Source: Paraspadella gotoi (Eukaryota > Chaetognatha). Taken from it: a stretch of 64,000 nucleotides of DNA. The stretch lies in contig CM119265.1 in the NCBI GenBank assembly GCA_051294375.1, forward strand, positions 20,399,112 through 20,463,111, written 5' to 3'. Made by a program: the position numbers and the translations under genes. Positions 1 through 10,159 of this stretch are shown here, in pieces. Position 1 is the stretch's first letter. Every line of letters begins with the position of its first letter. The notes beneath the pieces were generated by a model. It did not search any database and was not told the DNA's origin. It saw nothing but the letters and a program-made list of their open reading frames with translations.

Positions 1-111
1 TTAAAGTTTGCGCAAAAATTTTCCTCCTTTGACCCACTAATCCATCGGGCTTTGAAAATTGCCGCGACCTTGACTCCAATTTTTGCAAATCGTTCGCGAA
101 TGAGTCTCATC

Positions 112-169
112 TTCGGCGCCAAATTCAACGCCGAAATTGGCGCCAAAAATCGGCGCTCTTCGCGCCAAA
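112..169. promoter_or_regulatory. E2F-like site cluster in a CpG-rich segment
   Basis: Three GGCGC-containing sites lie within 60 bp: TTCGGCGCCAAA at 112-123, the palindrome TTGGCGCCAA at 137-146, and TTCGCGCCAAA at 159-169, which matches the E2F consensus on the reverse strand. Further GCGCC words follow to about 178. Clusters like this are typical of promoters of replication and cell-cycle genes. No gene is visible beside it; a 78-codon minus-strand frame covers it but has no independent support. Confidence 0.35.
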
Positions 170-299
170 CGAGGGCGCCTTAACTTCAGCTCCTCAATGG
201 ACCGATCTTTTTTACTTCGAGTTCTTTTGTTCGAACTCTTTTGAAAAAAATCTCCGTCGAACCAGGAGCCCATTCCTTAACAGTCTGCAGTTTAGGTCC

Positions 300-480
300 A
301 GCTCGTTTTTTGCTTATTTCATCTTTTTTTTTTTTTGGGAGATAGTCAATACACTATTTCTATTTCTCTCACTCTCTCTCTCAATCTCTCTCTTTCTCGC
401 TTTTTCTTTTTCTCTTTCTCCCATTTTCTTTCTTTTTATCGTTTTTCTCTTTTCTCTTTTCTTTTCTTCTCTCATGGTCA
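300..480. repeat. pyrimidine-rich low-complexity tract
   Basis: Runs of T and imperfect CT/CTTT units with no coding signal. Confidence 0.6.
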
Positions 481-512
481 GCAAGCGGTCGTTATGCCTT
501 TGCTGTCATAAA

Positions 513-537
513 ATCACGCTCTTTTCTTCAGCGTGAT
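513..537. other. 8-bp stem hairpin
   Basis: ATCACGCT at 513-520 and AGCGTGAT at 530-537 are perfect reverse complements around a 9-nt pyrimidine loop. The stem could be a structured RNA element or a paired transcription-factor site; it could also arise by chance. Confidence 0.4.
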
Positions 538-677
538 GACTCTGTCTCTGTCTCTCGGACTTCCAGCCGCTCGCGATCTTCCTCCCTTTCCTCCCTCTCC
601 TCTTCCTCCCCTTGCCCTCCCTCTCGCCGACATTCGTTCCGACCTTCGCCATATGTATACTAATTAGCGAGGAAAGA

Positions 678-678
678 G

Positions 679-725
<47 letters not shown>

Positions 726-770
726 TCTCTCTCTCTTCTCTCTCTCTCCTCTTCTCTCTCTCTCTCATTG
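678..770. repeat. CT dinucleotide microsatellite
   Basis: Nearly continuous TC units with single interruptions (CCTC, TTCTC). All Leu/Ser-rich ORFs crossing it are repeat products. The surrounding 780-1150 bp holds CpG-containing pyrimidine sequence and then A-rich sequence, with nothing recognisable. Confidence 0.8.
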
Positions 771-1154
771 ATTCCTTCGTCTCTCCGGCCTCACCTCCCC
801 CCTCGTAGCGGTCCTCTTCTTCCCTCCCGCTGTTCTCTTCTCGTCCTCCTCCTCCCCCTCCTCCTCCACCTCACGTGAGGCGGCCGCGCTTCTGCCGCTT
901 CTCACCGTTAACGTTTTCACTTCTTTTTCCTCCCACATTTCACGTATTAGGATTCGTTCACCTTTTTCCGCACCGTCGCAAAAAAAAAGGACATCACCAG
1001 TTTTTTTCCACAAAAGTAAAAAAAAAAATAAATGAATTAAGTAAAAAAACGTCTTTGTATCGAATTTTAAAAAAGAATATTTAAAAAAAATATATATCTG
1101 TAAAATTTACCGAAGAAAAAAAAAACTACTTTCATTACAATACATATATATTTG

Positions 1155-1258
1155 CACCGTCGGTATAGTCATAAACTGCACCGGCAGTATAGTTACAAAA
1201 GCTTCACCGGCAGCATAGTCGAAAACTACACCGGCAGTATAGTCCTGCACCGGCAGTA
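1155..1258. repeat. minisatellite, ~25-bp unit, about 4.5 copies
   Basis: The words CACCGGCAGTATAGT (or close variants) recur at intervals of about 19-27 bp, separated by short A-rich spacers such as CATAAACTG and CGAAAACTA. The first copy reads CACCGTCGGTATAGTC and the last is truncated (CACCGGCAGTAAG). Confidence 0.8.
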
Positions 1259-1785
1259 AGGGAGAAGGAAGCAAGAACGAACCTTGGGATAGGAATTTCA
1301 GACTCGTCGAAAAAAAAAAATCGACGAAAAATAAAAATAAAACAAAACAAAACAAAAAACTAAACCAAAACGAAGAACAAACTTAAGAAGAAGTTTCTCC
1401 CAAACATTCACCAAATTAAATTGTCACTCAATACATAATCACCGACGCAGACATCAATAAGACATCACTCTTACATTTCTATCCTCTTCATTTAAATCAC
1501 AATTTAAAATCCTGGACACGCCCCGGACGTAAATTTTGTTTTATGTTTGCATATATAATTATATATATATCCAACGGTCACCAATCAGCATTCAGCATCG
1601 GTCACCCAACCTCTTCTGCGCCGTTAACTTCACTGATTCAGCGATAACCAAAATATTTATCACGGTTAGTCTTTTTGGATAGAGGTGACAAATAATGTGA
1701 TAATTTATACAAGATTTAACTGGGAACAAATCTCTCGTTCTCTCCTCTTTTTTTTCTTTCTTTCTTTCTATATTTCTTTCTATCT

Positions 1786-1848
<63 letters not shown>

Positions 1849-1850
1849 TT
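1786..1850. repeat. TTTA tetranucleotide microsatellite
   Basis: About 16 tandem TTTA units in an imperfect CTTT/TTTA tract. Confidence 0.9.
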
Positions 1851-2057
1851 TTTTATTCCTTCTTTTTAATTTTTCTATCCTTCGTTCTTCTTTTGTTTGT
1901 CATAATTTCCCAATTTCTTTCCCCCTCTTTCTGACTCTCTTTCTCTCTCTATCTCTATCGATTTTCCCCGCGACGACAGCGCCACTCGAGTCTCAGCGCC
2001 GGAAGAAGTAAAACGAGAGGAGCAAGAGAAAAAAAATTTCGGCAAAACATAAAACAT

Positions 2058-2099
2058 TGGAATTTCGCTTCACAAAATATAAACATTGGCGAAATTCCA
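2058..2099. other. 11-bp inverted repeat
   Basis: TGGAATTTCGC at 2058-2068 and GCGAAATTCCA at 2089-2099 are exact reverse complements with a 20-nt AT-rich loop. No TSD or coding frame is attached. Confidence 0.5.
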
Positions 2100-2357
2100 T
2101 CCCGAGTGCCACGTACGGTATTCTATACTTTAAAAAAAGGAAATTCTTTCTTGCTTCTAGTACAACGGGTCATAAAAAACATTACTGAGTTCTTGACAAT
2201 GGGCTGAAAAGCAATTTAAAATAAAAGACGGAAAAAACCTGCGAGAGGAAAAACAAGAACTGTGTTTCCAATGTGTTGCGCCCCAGTGACTTTATTTTCA
2301 TGTGTATGACATGACATAACATAACATAACTAAAAAACTTTCTTAGCCCTAGTATTT

Positions 2358-2672
2358 ATGACATGTACTTCATCGAAATTCCCTCTTTTATTGCTTTTAG
2401 TTTTAGGATTTCCTGAAGGCGGCGCTAGCAGTCTCTTAGATTTGAGGTTTTTTCCTGTCTTAACAAATGAGCAACCAACTACAGGCAAATTATATGCATT
2501 TTTAACCGACGGACAGACATACCAATCGACAGACAGACAGACCGACCGACAGACTGACCGAAAAGTGACTAATAGAGTTGCTCCGCGAGTACTCGCGGCG
2601 CAACTAAAAAGATATAGAGAAAAAAGAAACTATTTCCGTAGAGAGAAAATAGAAGAGAAAAGTCGAGTTTGA
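2358..2672 (+). CDS. candidate small secreted protein, 104 aa
   Basis: An uninterrupted ATG-to-stop frame. Residues 8-18 (FPLLLLLVLGF) form a hydrophobic core after a short polar start and are followed by GGASS, so the N-terminus looks like a signal peptide with a plausible cleavage site near residue 24. The middle carries a TDRQ repeat encoded by a GACA microsatellite (2511-2562), and the C-terminus is strongly basic (residues 85-104). Part of the frame spans the palindrome at 2577-2604. I do not recognise the protein. The microsatellite and palindrome argue that this may be a chance ORF or part of a repeat. No intron or polyadenylation signal is evident. Confidence 0.3.
   Translation: MTCTSSKFPLLLLLVLGFPEGGASSLLDLRFFPVLTNEQPTTGKLYAFLTDGQTYQSTDRQTDRQTDRKVTNRVAPRVLAAQLKRYREKRNYFRREKIEEKSRV
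2577..2604. other. 28-bp near-perfect palindrome
   Basis: The core CCGCGAGTACTCGCGG (2583-2598) is a perfect 16-bp palindrome, extended by GTTGC and GCAAC outside one mismatched position on each side. It lies immediately after a GACA/GACC microsatellite and before an A-rich stretch. Confidence 0.7.
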
Positions 2673-2825
2673 AAGGAGAAACAAAAAAGGAGTTTGAGAT
2701 TTTGTTTTGGGGAAAAAAAAATTGTTCTTGAAGACGAGAAGAAAGACTCGACGGTTCAAAACCACGAACACACGGATTCCTTCCTTTCGCTTTTTCCTTG
2801 TCTCGTGTTTTTTTTTTGTGTTGTT

Positions 2826-3050
2826 TTTCTCGTTCGTTAGTTCGTTCGTTCGTTCGTTCGTTCGTTCGTTTGTTGACTCATTAATTCATATTTTCATTTA
2901 TTGATTCATAGATTCTTACATTTATTGATTGATTCATTGATTGAGCGATTCTTTTACTCATTAATTAATTAATCAATTAATTAGTTAATTCATTCATTTA
3001 TTCTTCCTTCATTCATTCATTCAATCATTCATTCATTCATTTATTCTTGC
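2826..3050. repeat. compound GTTC / ATTC / ATTG tetranucleotide repeats
   Basis: GTTC units (about 2834-2870) grade into ATTC, ATTG and TTAA units. The stretch is low complexity throughout and has no coding content. Confidence 0.8.
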
Positions 3051-3239
3051 GACCGTTAGTTCCATTGCATTAGTTTACGAGTTTTTTCTAACCCACTTTC
3101 CCTTTTGTTTCAACATTCGGACGTAACTGCTTTCTGCCTCCTAACTTTTCCAACTCGTTCGCCGGAATACTTATCTTTAATGACCATAACGATGAAACCG
3201 ACGACGACGACGAGGACGACGATGCCATCCATGGCTTAA

Positions 3240-3480
3240 GCTTTCATGAAGCTAATTACGGCCGACGCTGCCGGGCTGCGCGGGAGCACCGGCCGCCGCC
3301 GGAAGCCGCTGCCGGGCGCCGTCGTCGGCGTGAACTCTGACGCATAATAAAAAAACTGACCTCGAGTCACGTGACGAAACGTGGGCAACAAAGACTGTTG
3401 CCATGGAGATCCTGTTGACCCCGAGGTCAAATGTGATTCGCCCTACAGACAAGTCGCCGATATTCAACCTCATCGATGGG
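3240..3480. promoter_or_regulatory. CpG-rich promoter-like island with a GTCACGTGAC element
   Basis: This GC-rich, CpG-rich segment contains the perfect palindrome GTCACGTGAC (3366-3375), identical to the CLEAR/USF-type E-box core bound by bHLH-zip factors (TFEB/MITF/USF). It also has the inverted pair GGCAAC (3384-3389) and GTTGCC (3397-3402), which resembles RFX X-box half sites; the second is followed by ATGGAGA. The direction of transcription cannot be told. A GA microsatellite (3563-3606) follows. Confidence 0.4.
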
Positions 3481-3575
3481 CAAGAAGGACTACTGAGCGC
3501 AGAGATGGAGAGAGATGAAGAGACGCAGAGAGAGGTCAAGAGAGACGATTGAGTCAGAGATGAGCAGACGACGAG

Positions 3576-3607
<32 letters not shown>

Positions 3608-3790
3608 TTCCCATTGCGACCGTGTGGAATGTACATTTTGATGATGAGAGAAATGATCTTCTCCGAGTTTAGAGAAGAAAGATGAGGAGAGTAAAAGTGT
3701 TCGAAAAAAAAAGGACAATAAAAAAAGATTAAAATAAACGTGACAATGTCAAATTACTTGAGACCTCAGAAACACGAGAATATGTAAATA

Positions 3791-3791
<1 letters not shown>

Positions 3792-3826
<35 letters not shown>
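3792..3826. repeat. ATGT tetranucleotide microsatellite
   Basis: About eight tandem ATGT units flanked by GTAAATAATAT on both sides. Confidence 0.9.
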
Positions 3827-3829
<3 letters not shown>

Positions 3830-3923
3830 ATATGTAAATAATTTATTTTACAAAAGACGTATTTTTTAAAACTTTACAATATTGTCCTCACGTCCAGGAT
3901 TTACGATCTTATATAAACAACAT

Positions 3924-3991
3924 GCCTGTCAAAAGTTAGGGTCAAGATAGCTTGTTTATTTAACGAATTGAACATTGGTTGTACCAAATTT
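3924..3991. repeat. dispersed repeat family, copy 1 (divergent)
   Basis: Shares in order the words GCCTGTC, GGTCAAGATAGCTT and GGTTGTACCAAATT with segments at 26852-26925, 45839-45998 and 54685-55013. The family core ends in a short inverted repeat, ATTGGTTGTACCAAT. The element type is unknown; it is probably a non-autonomous transposon, because a related stretch lies inside the hAT-like element at 26164-27524. Confidence 0.55.
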
Positions 3992-4134
3992 GTATAAACT
4001 TTTTTTCCGTTTTTCTTTCTTCTCACAGATTCCTCCTCCGGATTCACCCAATTTTCACACTCACCGCCACTTACCCTTTTCTCGTCCTCTTCCTCTTCCT
4101 CCTCCTCCTCCTCCTCTCCTCTGCCGCCGCCACT

Positions 4135-4170
4135 CCACTTCCGGTTCCACTTCCGGTTCCACTTCCGGTT
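4135..4170. promoter_or_regulatory. three tandem 12-bp ETS-type sites
   Basis: CCACTTCCGGTT occurs three times head to tail without a mismatch. ACTTCCGG is the reverse complement of the ETS/GABP core CCGGAAGT. The array sits 65 bp upstream of a strong splice donor (4235), which suits a TATA-less housekeeping-type promoter read on the plus strand. Confidence 0.5.
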
Positions 4171-4234
4171 CCGCTTCGAAATTTGTGGCCGTCATAGTGT
4201 CGACTCGGATTCTCTGAGTCTCCGACGATTTCTG
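4171..4234 (+). other. candidate 5' non-coding exon end with GTGAGT donor
   Basis: CpG-rich sequence after the ETS array ends in TTTCTG followed by GTGAGT, a near-ideal donor, and AT-rich intron-like sequence follows. A YY1-type motif (CAAAATGGCGGC) lies downstream near 4569. No start codon with a useful frame was found, so I treat it as untranslated. The downstream acceptor was not identified. Confidence 0.35.
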
Positions 4235-4671
4235 GTGAGTCTTAATTGTGTTATATATTATTTATATATACTTTAAAAAGTTTATATTGTTATTTTTTCA
4301 GTCTTTCTCAATTTTTTTCCCCTCTCGTGCTTCTTTTCCATTTTTGTCAGTAGTTGATATTAAGTGACCTTGAACACTTTTTATATTCTAATGAATAGTT
4401 CGTATATGGGTTTACCTTTCCCACACTAGCTAATACCTCGAGTTATAGTACTATTCGTAGCTAGTTTTTAAAATCGGCCTTCGGTGTGGTAGTTTGTAAA
4501 AAATAAAAAAAAAAGGAAAATTAAACGGAGACTCCGAAAACTTCGGACGTTTTAATTGAAAGGAAAAACAAAATGGCGGCGGCGACAGAGAATCGAACCG
4601 GATCCGAATTCAATGTCGAAATTCCAAGGGTAAAAGAAACATTTTGTCTTTAAAGGAGGAGATAAAAGAAT

Positions 4672-4673
4672 GG

Positions 4674-4713
<40 letters not shown>

Positions 4714-4765
4714 GAGAGAGAGACGAGAGAGAGAGAGCAGAGAGAGAGGAGAGAGAGAGAGAGAG
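4672..4765. repeat. GA dinucleotide microsatellite
   Basis: Interrupted GA units, reading as Leu/Ser repeats on the minus strand. Confidence 0.85.
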
Positions 4766-5434
4766 ACGCGAGAAGGGGGAAATGAGAGAGGTTTGAAATC
4801 GTATTACAGTCAATTCGAGTGGTAGATGGAGGCGTAAAAGCGATACGCGTAATCTCTCTCCCCATTTTCCTCCCTGTCTCGTCTGTCTGTCTGCCGTCTC
4901 TGTCTCAGATCTCTCTCTCTGCTCTCTGCGTCTCTGCGCTCGTCCTATCTCTCTCGTCTCTCTCTCTCTCTCGCCGCTTTTATTTCGGAAGTTGAGAAGA
5001 AGAGATGGAAAAGAAGGGAAGCCTTTTTCGTACATCCTAATGAGGGCGAATAGACTACTTTCTGCCGTCCATCCCTCTCTTTTCTCTTCTCTCTCTGCTC
5101 TCGTCTTCTCTCCCTCTCTCTCCTCTCGTCTCTCTCTCTCATCACTCTCTCTCTCTCTCTCTTCTCTCTCGTCTCTCTCTCTCTTTCTCTCATTCCGTCT
5201 CTCTTTCTCTCAACGAAAAAAATCCCCAGGCAATCCGGGAGGCGGCCGTTATTTGCTTCGGCGTCCTTGACAACCGTTAGCGCTTAGCAACCATCCTCGC
5301 CCTCGCCTTAGCAACTATTTCCGCTTGTATAGAGGAGAGAAAAACTCAGAGCTTGGTCGTTAGGGGTGAGCGACCTTTCCAGCGTTTGTGTCCATAAGGA
5401 CTTCGGACATTCTTATGACGACGGACGATTATCG

Positions 5435-5456
5435 CACGTGATGAGTCACGCACGTG
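5435..5456. promoter_or_regulatory. E-box / AP-1 / E-box composite
   Basis: CACGTG at 5435-5440, TGAGTCA at 5442-5448 and CACGTG at 5451-5456 lie within 22 bp. These are consensus bHLH-zip and AP-1 sites. Upstream, between about 5266 and 5315, TTAGCAAC occurs twice, resembling RFX half sites. In the error-rich copy B the composite is broken up. Confidence 0.4.
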
Positions 5457-6367
5457 TCGATCTTCCGCGTGGGATAAGTATTTTCAAAAGGCTTTCAAAA
5501 TAAACTGGGCCGAAGATGACGATCCCGTTCCTTTTTTTAATCCCCTTGGATATCGATAGAACCAAGCCTGTGTGGTCTCTTATTCATCAAGGCTGTTGAC
5601 GGGTTGTTGGGCTGTTGTGCTGACGGGTGTTGGGGCTGTGGTGCTGTTGTGATAGCTCTTCCCAAGATTTACTATGCAACTAAGATATGCGGTTAGGAAT
5701 GAATACATACGTTTCTAAGTTGAAGGCTTTTATTCAATGGGACACTGGGTAATGAGCGAACCGGTGAAGCATAATTGCGGGACAATGTCGTTTAATAACC
5801 CACCACCTGAGCATAAGAATATGCCACCTATTGTTTTTCTCTCTCTTTTTTTCTTTTAAGTTCTAAAGATTAAAAGAATGTTAAAGTATTCTATTCAGCA
5901 TTCACTATGGAATATGGATCATCCATTTGTCGGTATCCGACAGACAAGACCGAGGGTACGTCGACTCCTCCGAGCTTCGCCTCCGCATTCCCGTCGACCT
6001 CTCGCGCGATAAACGCCCGTCGGATCGAGCATTTAGTTCTCGCCTCCGGGTCCTGCTCCGCCTCCGCCTCCGACTCCCGTTTCGCGAGATTCGCTTAATG
6101 AGACGCGAGATTTGAGTGGAAATGGGTTTTTTTTTCTCTTCTCTCCGCGTTTGAGGATTGGGCGATGGGCATCCGGACGATGGGCGATGGACGGAAGAGT
6201 GGCTGGAGGCGCGGAGAAAGCTGTGCGGACGACTTGAAGGTGTTGGGAGCGTCGATGGTGATTGATCGTCGTGGGCGATGTTGAAGGACAAGAGTGGCGG
6301 GATGATCGTCTTAAGGTTCTGGGATGTAGCGACGGTCGAGACTCGTTTGTTGTACGTAGATTCGGTG

Positions 6368-6380
6368 TCAAAGATGGCGG
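6368..6380 (+). promoter_or_regulatory. YY1-like motif
   Basis: TCAAAGATGGCGGC matches the YY1 consensus (AAGATGGCGGC), which in compact promoters often sits just downstream of the start site. Similar words occur at 4569, 22573 and 30302. Confidence 0.3.
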
Positions 6381-6714
6381 CGTGGAGGCGTCGGCGGAGA
6401 CGTCAGCGGAGGCGTTTTTAGCGGTGGCCGTGGATACGACGGGCTTTTTCTTTTCGCGCTCTATTTCCATATGACTTTCCCTTTTTTTCATTTTCATCCG
6501 TCTTTTACCATATCCTTCTTTCCTCACAACATTCTTTTTAAATCATCATCCTCCTCTTTTTCCTCCTCCTCTTCCTCCTCCTCCTTCCTCATCTTCCTCA
6601 TCTTCCCTTTTCTTTTCCCCTTTTTTTTTACTTTTTGAATCTTTAATATCTTCTCGTTGACAATTTTATCTTCACCATCTTCCTCCTCTTTTGTTTTTTA
6701 TATCTTCACACTCT

Positions 6715-6900
6715 NNNNNNNNNNNNNNNNNNNNNNNNNNNNNNNNNNNNNNNNNNNNNNNNNNNNNNNNNNNNNNNNNNNNNNNNNNNNNNNNNNNNNN
6801 NNNNNNNNNNNNNNNNNNNNNNNNNNNNNNNNNNNNNNNNNNNNNNNNNNNNNNNNNNNNNNNNNNNNNNNNNNNNNNNNNNNNNNNNNNNNNNNNNNNN
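6715..6900. other. assembly gap (186 N)
   Basis: Block B contains colinear sequence here, about 12550-12770. Confidence 0.95.
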
Positions 6901-7098
6901 TCTCCCGCGCATTCTTTGTCTCACGCGCTTCCTTTCATCGCGTCGTCGTCGTCGTCGTGGTCGTCGTTATCGTCGTCGTCGTCGCCCTCAATGTTGCCCA
7001 GTGGATTCGGGTCCCAATTTGCAACAGATTGCCTACGCATGGTTGCTATGGAGCCGAGACCGAGAATATGGTGCTCGAGAGATGAGGCGATGCGTGGG

Positions 7099-7328
7099 NN
7101 NNNNNNNNNNNNNNNNNNNNNNNNNNNNNNNNNNNNNNNNNNNNNNNNNNNNNNNNNNNNNNNNNNNNNNNNNNNNNNNNNNNNNNNNNNNNNNNNNNNN
7201 NNNNNNNNNNNNNNNNNNNNNNNNNNNNNNNNNNNNNNNNNNNNNNNNNNNNNNNNNNNNNNNNNNNNNNNNNNNNNNNNNNNNNNNNNNNNNNNNNNNN
7301 NNNNNNNNNNNNNNNNNNNNNNNNNNNN
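7099..7328. other. assembly gap (230 N)
   Basis: Block B contains colinear sequence at about 13010-13130. Confidence 0.95.
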
Positions 7329-7424
7329 TTGAGTGAAAATAGATTATGCACGGGTAATGAAGACAAGTTGTATTAGAAGGGAACTATAATCATTCCTTGA
7401 CTAAATAGTAAAATTAACTGGTAC

Positions 7425-7907
7425 NNNNNNNNNNNNNNNNNNNNNNNNNNNNNNNNNNNNNNNNNNNNNNNNNNNNNNNNNNNNNNNNNNNNNNNNNNNN
7501 NNNNNNNNNNNNNNNNNNNNNNNNNNNNNNNNNNNNNNNNNNNNNNNNNNNNNNNNNNNNNNNNNNNNNNNNNNNNNNNNNNNNNNNNNNNNNNNNNNNN
7601 NNNNNNNNNNNNNNNNNNNNNNNNNNNNNNNNNNNNNNNNNNNNNNNNNNNNNNNNNNNNNNNNNNNNNNNNNNNNNNNNNNNNNNNNNNNNNNNNNNNN
7701 NNNNNNNNNNNNNNNNNNNNNNNNNNNNNNNNNNNNNNNNNNNNNNNNNNNNNNNNNNNNNNNNNNNNNNNNNNNNNNNNNNNNNNNNNNNNNNNNNNNN
7801 NNNNNNNNNNNNNNNNNNNNNNNNNNNNNNNNNNNNNNNNNNNNNNNNNNNNNNNNNNNNNNNNNNNNNNNNNNNNNNNNNNNNNNNNNNNNNNNNNNNN
7901 NNNNNNN
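7425..7907. other. assembly gap (483 N)
   Basis: Block B contains colinear sequence at about 13220-13655. Confidence 0.95.
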
Positions 7908-9099
7908 CGATAACGACGAAGAAGACGATGAAAATTTTCCATCGCGCCATAACCTTGAATCTTGAGAGTTTTTGGCTTTTATGTTTCGGAAAACTTTGAA
8001 GACCCCGGCATTAATCCTCTTCTTTATTTCGCTTTAACTACTAGGCGAGGGTTTCCCCCTAATTTTACGGTGAAAACGAAGCCAAGGCTTAGAAGCCCTT
8101 TCTCTTTGCTTCGCGAGCCGTCGGGGCTTTTCAATCTTTTTAGCAAGAGACGAAGTTAATAGTTTATCGTGGGCAGTAGCCAGTAGATATTCTGTGCTAT
8201 CAAAAATTGGAGACTTTAGCTCAAAAGAAAGACCCTGGAGGAAAAGAGAAAGGCAAAATTAATTCAATCTTTCTACAATTCTATTGCTGTTCTTCTCTTC
8301 CCAACCTAATTTCTCTCTCGTCTCTGTCCTGCTCTCTCTCGTTCTCGCTTCGTCTCTTCTCTCTCTCTGTGTCTTCTTTCTCCTGTCTCTCTCGTCGTCG
8401 TCCTCTCTCTCTCTCTCTTCTTCTTCGTCTCTCTCACTCTCTGCTCTCTATCTCTATCGTCGCACAAGAACGCTCGCACTGGGATCTTAGTTTAGATAAA
8501 TTTTCTCCTTCCTGATTCCGCTCCCATACCTTAGCTTAGGGCTTAGGTTGCATCGGCACTGTTCGCGTAAACACAATTTATTCCATCTGGATTAGCTGCA
8601 GAAAGCAGCAGCGATATCAAAGAAGTGGACTGATAAATATTGAAAATCTAAACCTAGCTTGTAATCTCTTTGACTCAACGGCTTTTTGATTTCTTCTCTC
8701 GTCTCTCTCTCTCTCTCCCTCGCTGTCGTCGTCTCTCTCTCTGTCTCTCGTCTCTCTCTGCTCTCTCCTCTCTCTCGTCTCGTCTTCTCTTCGTCGTCTC
8801 CTCGTCCTCTTCCTTCGCCTTCCTTTCCAATCCCGAGCTCCTCGAATCTCCACGTCCTTCTCCCATTAATCTTCATAATAACGCTCCGTGTTTTTGGTCG
8901 GATTCGGCGTCCGTCTCTTGCTTCTGCACATTCCCAGTCGCATAAGAATAGAGAGAGAGGGACGAACAAAGAGAGTGAGTAGAGAGAGAGAGTAGAGTCA
9001 GATTGAGAGTAGAGAGAAGGAAAAAAAAGGGAGAGGAGTAGAGGTAGAGAGAGTCAGAGAAGAGAGAGGAGAGAGAGAGAAAGAGGAGAGAGGAGAAAA

Positions 9100-9231
9100 A
9101 TACAAGATATTCAAGAAACGCTCCGCACGGATTCAATGCTGACTCCAGAAACAATTCAAAACTGTTTTAGATATCTCAATCGTTGTTATATGGTGGCAAA
9201 TCAAATCAAGTTTTCAATCTACTTAAGATAG
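9100..9231 (+). pseudogene. possible pogo/Tigger-type (DDE_1) transposase C-terminal fragment
   Basis: The frame is open for 43 codons and ends in TAG. It contains the segment LTPETIQNCFRYLNRC, and T-P-x-T-I-x-N-C-F-R is the usual end of the catalytic domain in pogo/Tigger/CENP-B-type DDE transposases. No start codon, catalytic aspartates or helix-turn-helix are present: upstream the frame runs straight into a GA microsatellite (8945-9100). If the match is right, this is a truncated remnant. The evidence is one short motif, so a chance resemblance is possible. Confidence 0.3.
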
Positions 9232-9914
9232 GGGATTGCCAGGCCTTACAAATTTGAAATACCTGCTGGGGCAAAATATTGCACAAAAAAAAGAGAATTG
9301 TTAAAGTGTTCACATGTTTACAACCATCGGTTAAATTTTATCCATGCCGATTCAGTGGCGATTCGGTGCCTAGACTAAAAAGGAAAAGGAAAAAATGGAA
9401 AATAAATAAATTCCATTCACTACGAGTCGAAGTAGATTATAAAAATGATCACGCTTGTTTTGGGAGTACTGTCTTTTCCTTCTCTGTCCGATCTGATCGT
9501 ATTTGGAAAGGGTCTATCGGCAAAAAATGCCTTCTGCTCTCGTCCCACCCTCCATTGTCTGTCCTCTCGTCTCCTCGTCTATTTCTTCTCTCTCTCCTTC
9601 AGCTCTCATTCCTTCTTCTCTCTCGATCTCTCTCTCGTCTTCTCTCTCTCTTCGTCTCTCTACTGATCCTCGTTTCGTTGCTCTCGTCATCTTCTCTCTC
9701 TCCTCCGCTCGCTCGCTCGTCGTGAGTGTAAATAAAAAGATATAGAATTTTACGTATCGATTGACTCTCCTACCCTTCTTCCTTTCGTTTCTGCGACTAT
9801 GCCGATTCGTAATTTCATCGTGCGCTAGTAATTTCTAACATTCCAAATTTCTAAATTTGTCCCACGTTACTGTCGCAAATGAAGAAAAGGGACAGGATTC
9901 TTCTTCCGAAGTGT

Positions 9915-10095
9915 CGGGCGCGTGAGGTGTCGGGCACGTGAGTGGGTGTCGGACGCGTGATTAGGTATCGGACGTGTGGAGGATGTGTTTGGTGTGTCAG
10001 AAAATTTGGGGTTTGTGAATAGGAGGTGTGCAATGCCGTAATGGGCACGTGAGAAGGTGTAGTGCCCGTAGAAAGTTGACGGGCAGTCGGGCACT
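9915..10095. repeat. degenerate minisatellite, ~20-bp GTGTCGGGCRCGTGA unit
   Basis: At least five variants of GTGTCGGGCACGTGAG appear between 9915 and 9985, and related GGGCACGTGAG and GTCGGGCACTTT words continue to about 10095. Several units contain CACGTG. A scrambled counterpart is visible at about 15905-15960 in block B. Confidence 0.6.
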
Positions 10096-10159
10096 TTGGA
10101 CAAAACAACTGTCCCCAACAGGATGCTTGCAATGCCATTGAAACTGTTGGGCGATCTAG

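Noticed and set aside
1155-1258. CRISPR-like array
   Set aside because: The repeats are imperfect and the spacers short, A-rich and similar; the genome is eukaryotic. It is a minisatellite.
5416-5550. Open frame reading SAWDKYFQKAFKINWAEDDD in block A
   Set aside because: Natural composition, but it overlaps the E-box/AP-1 element and has no ATG or acceptor.
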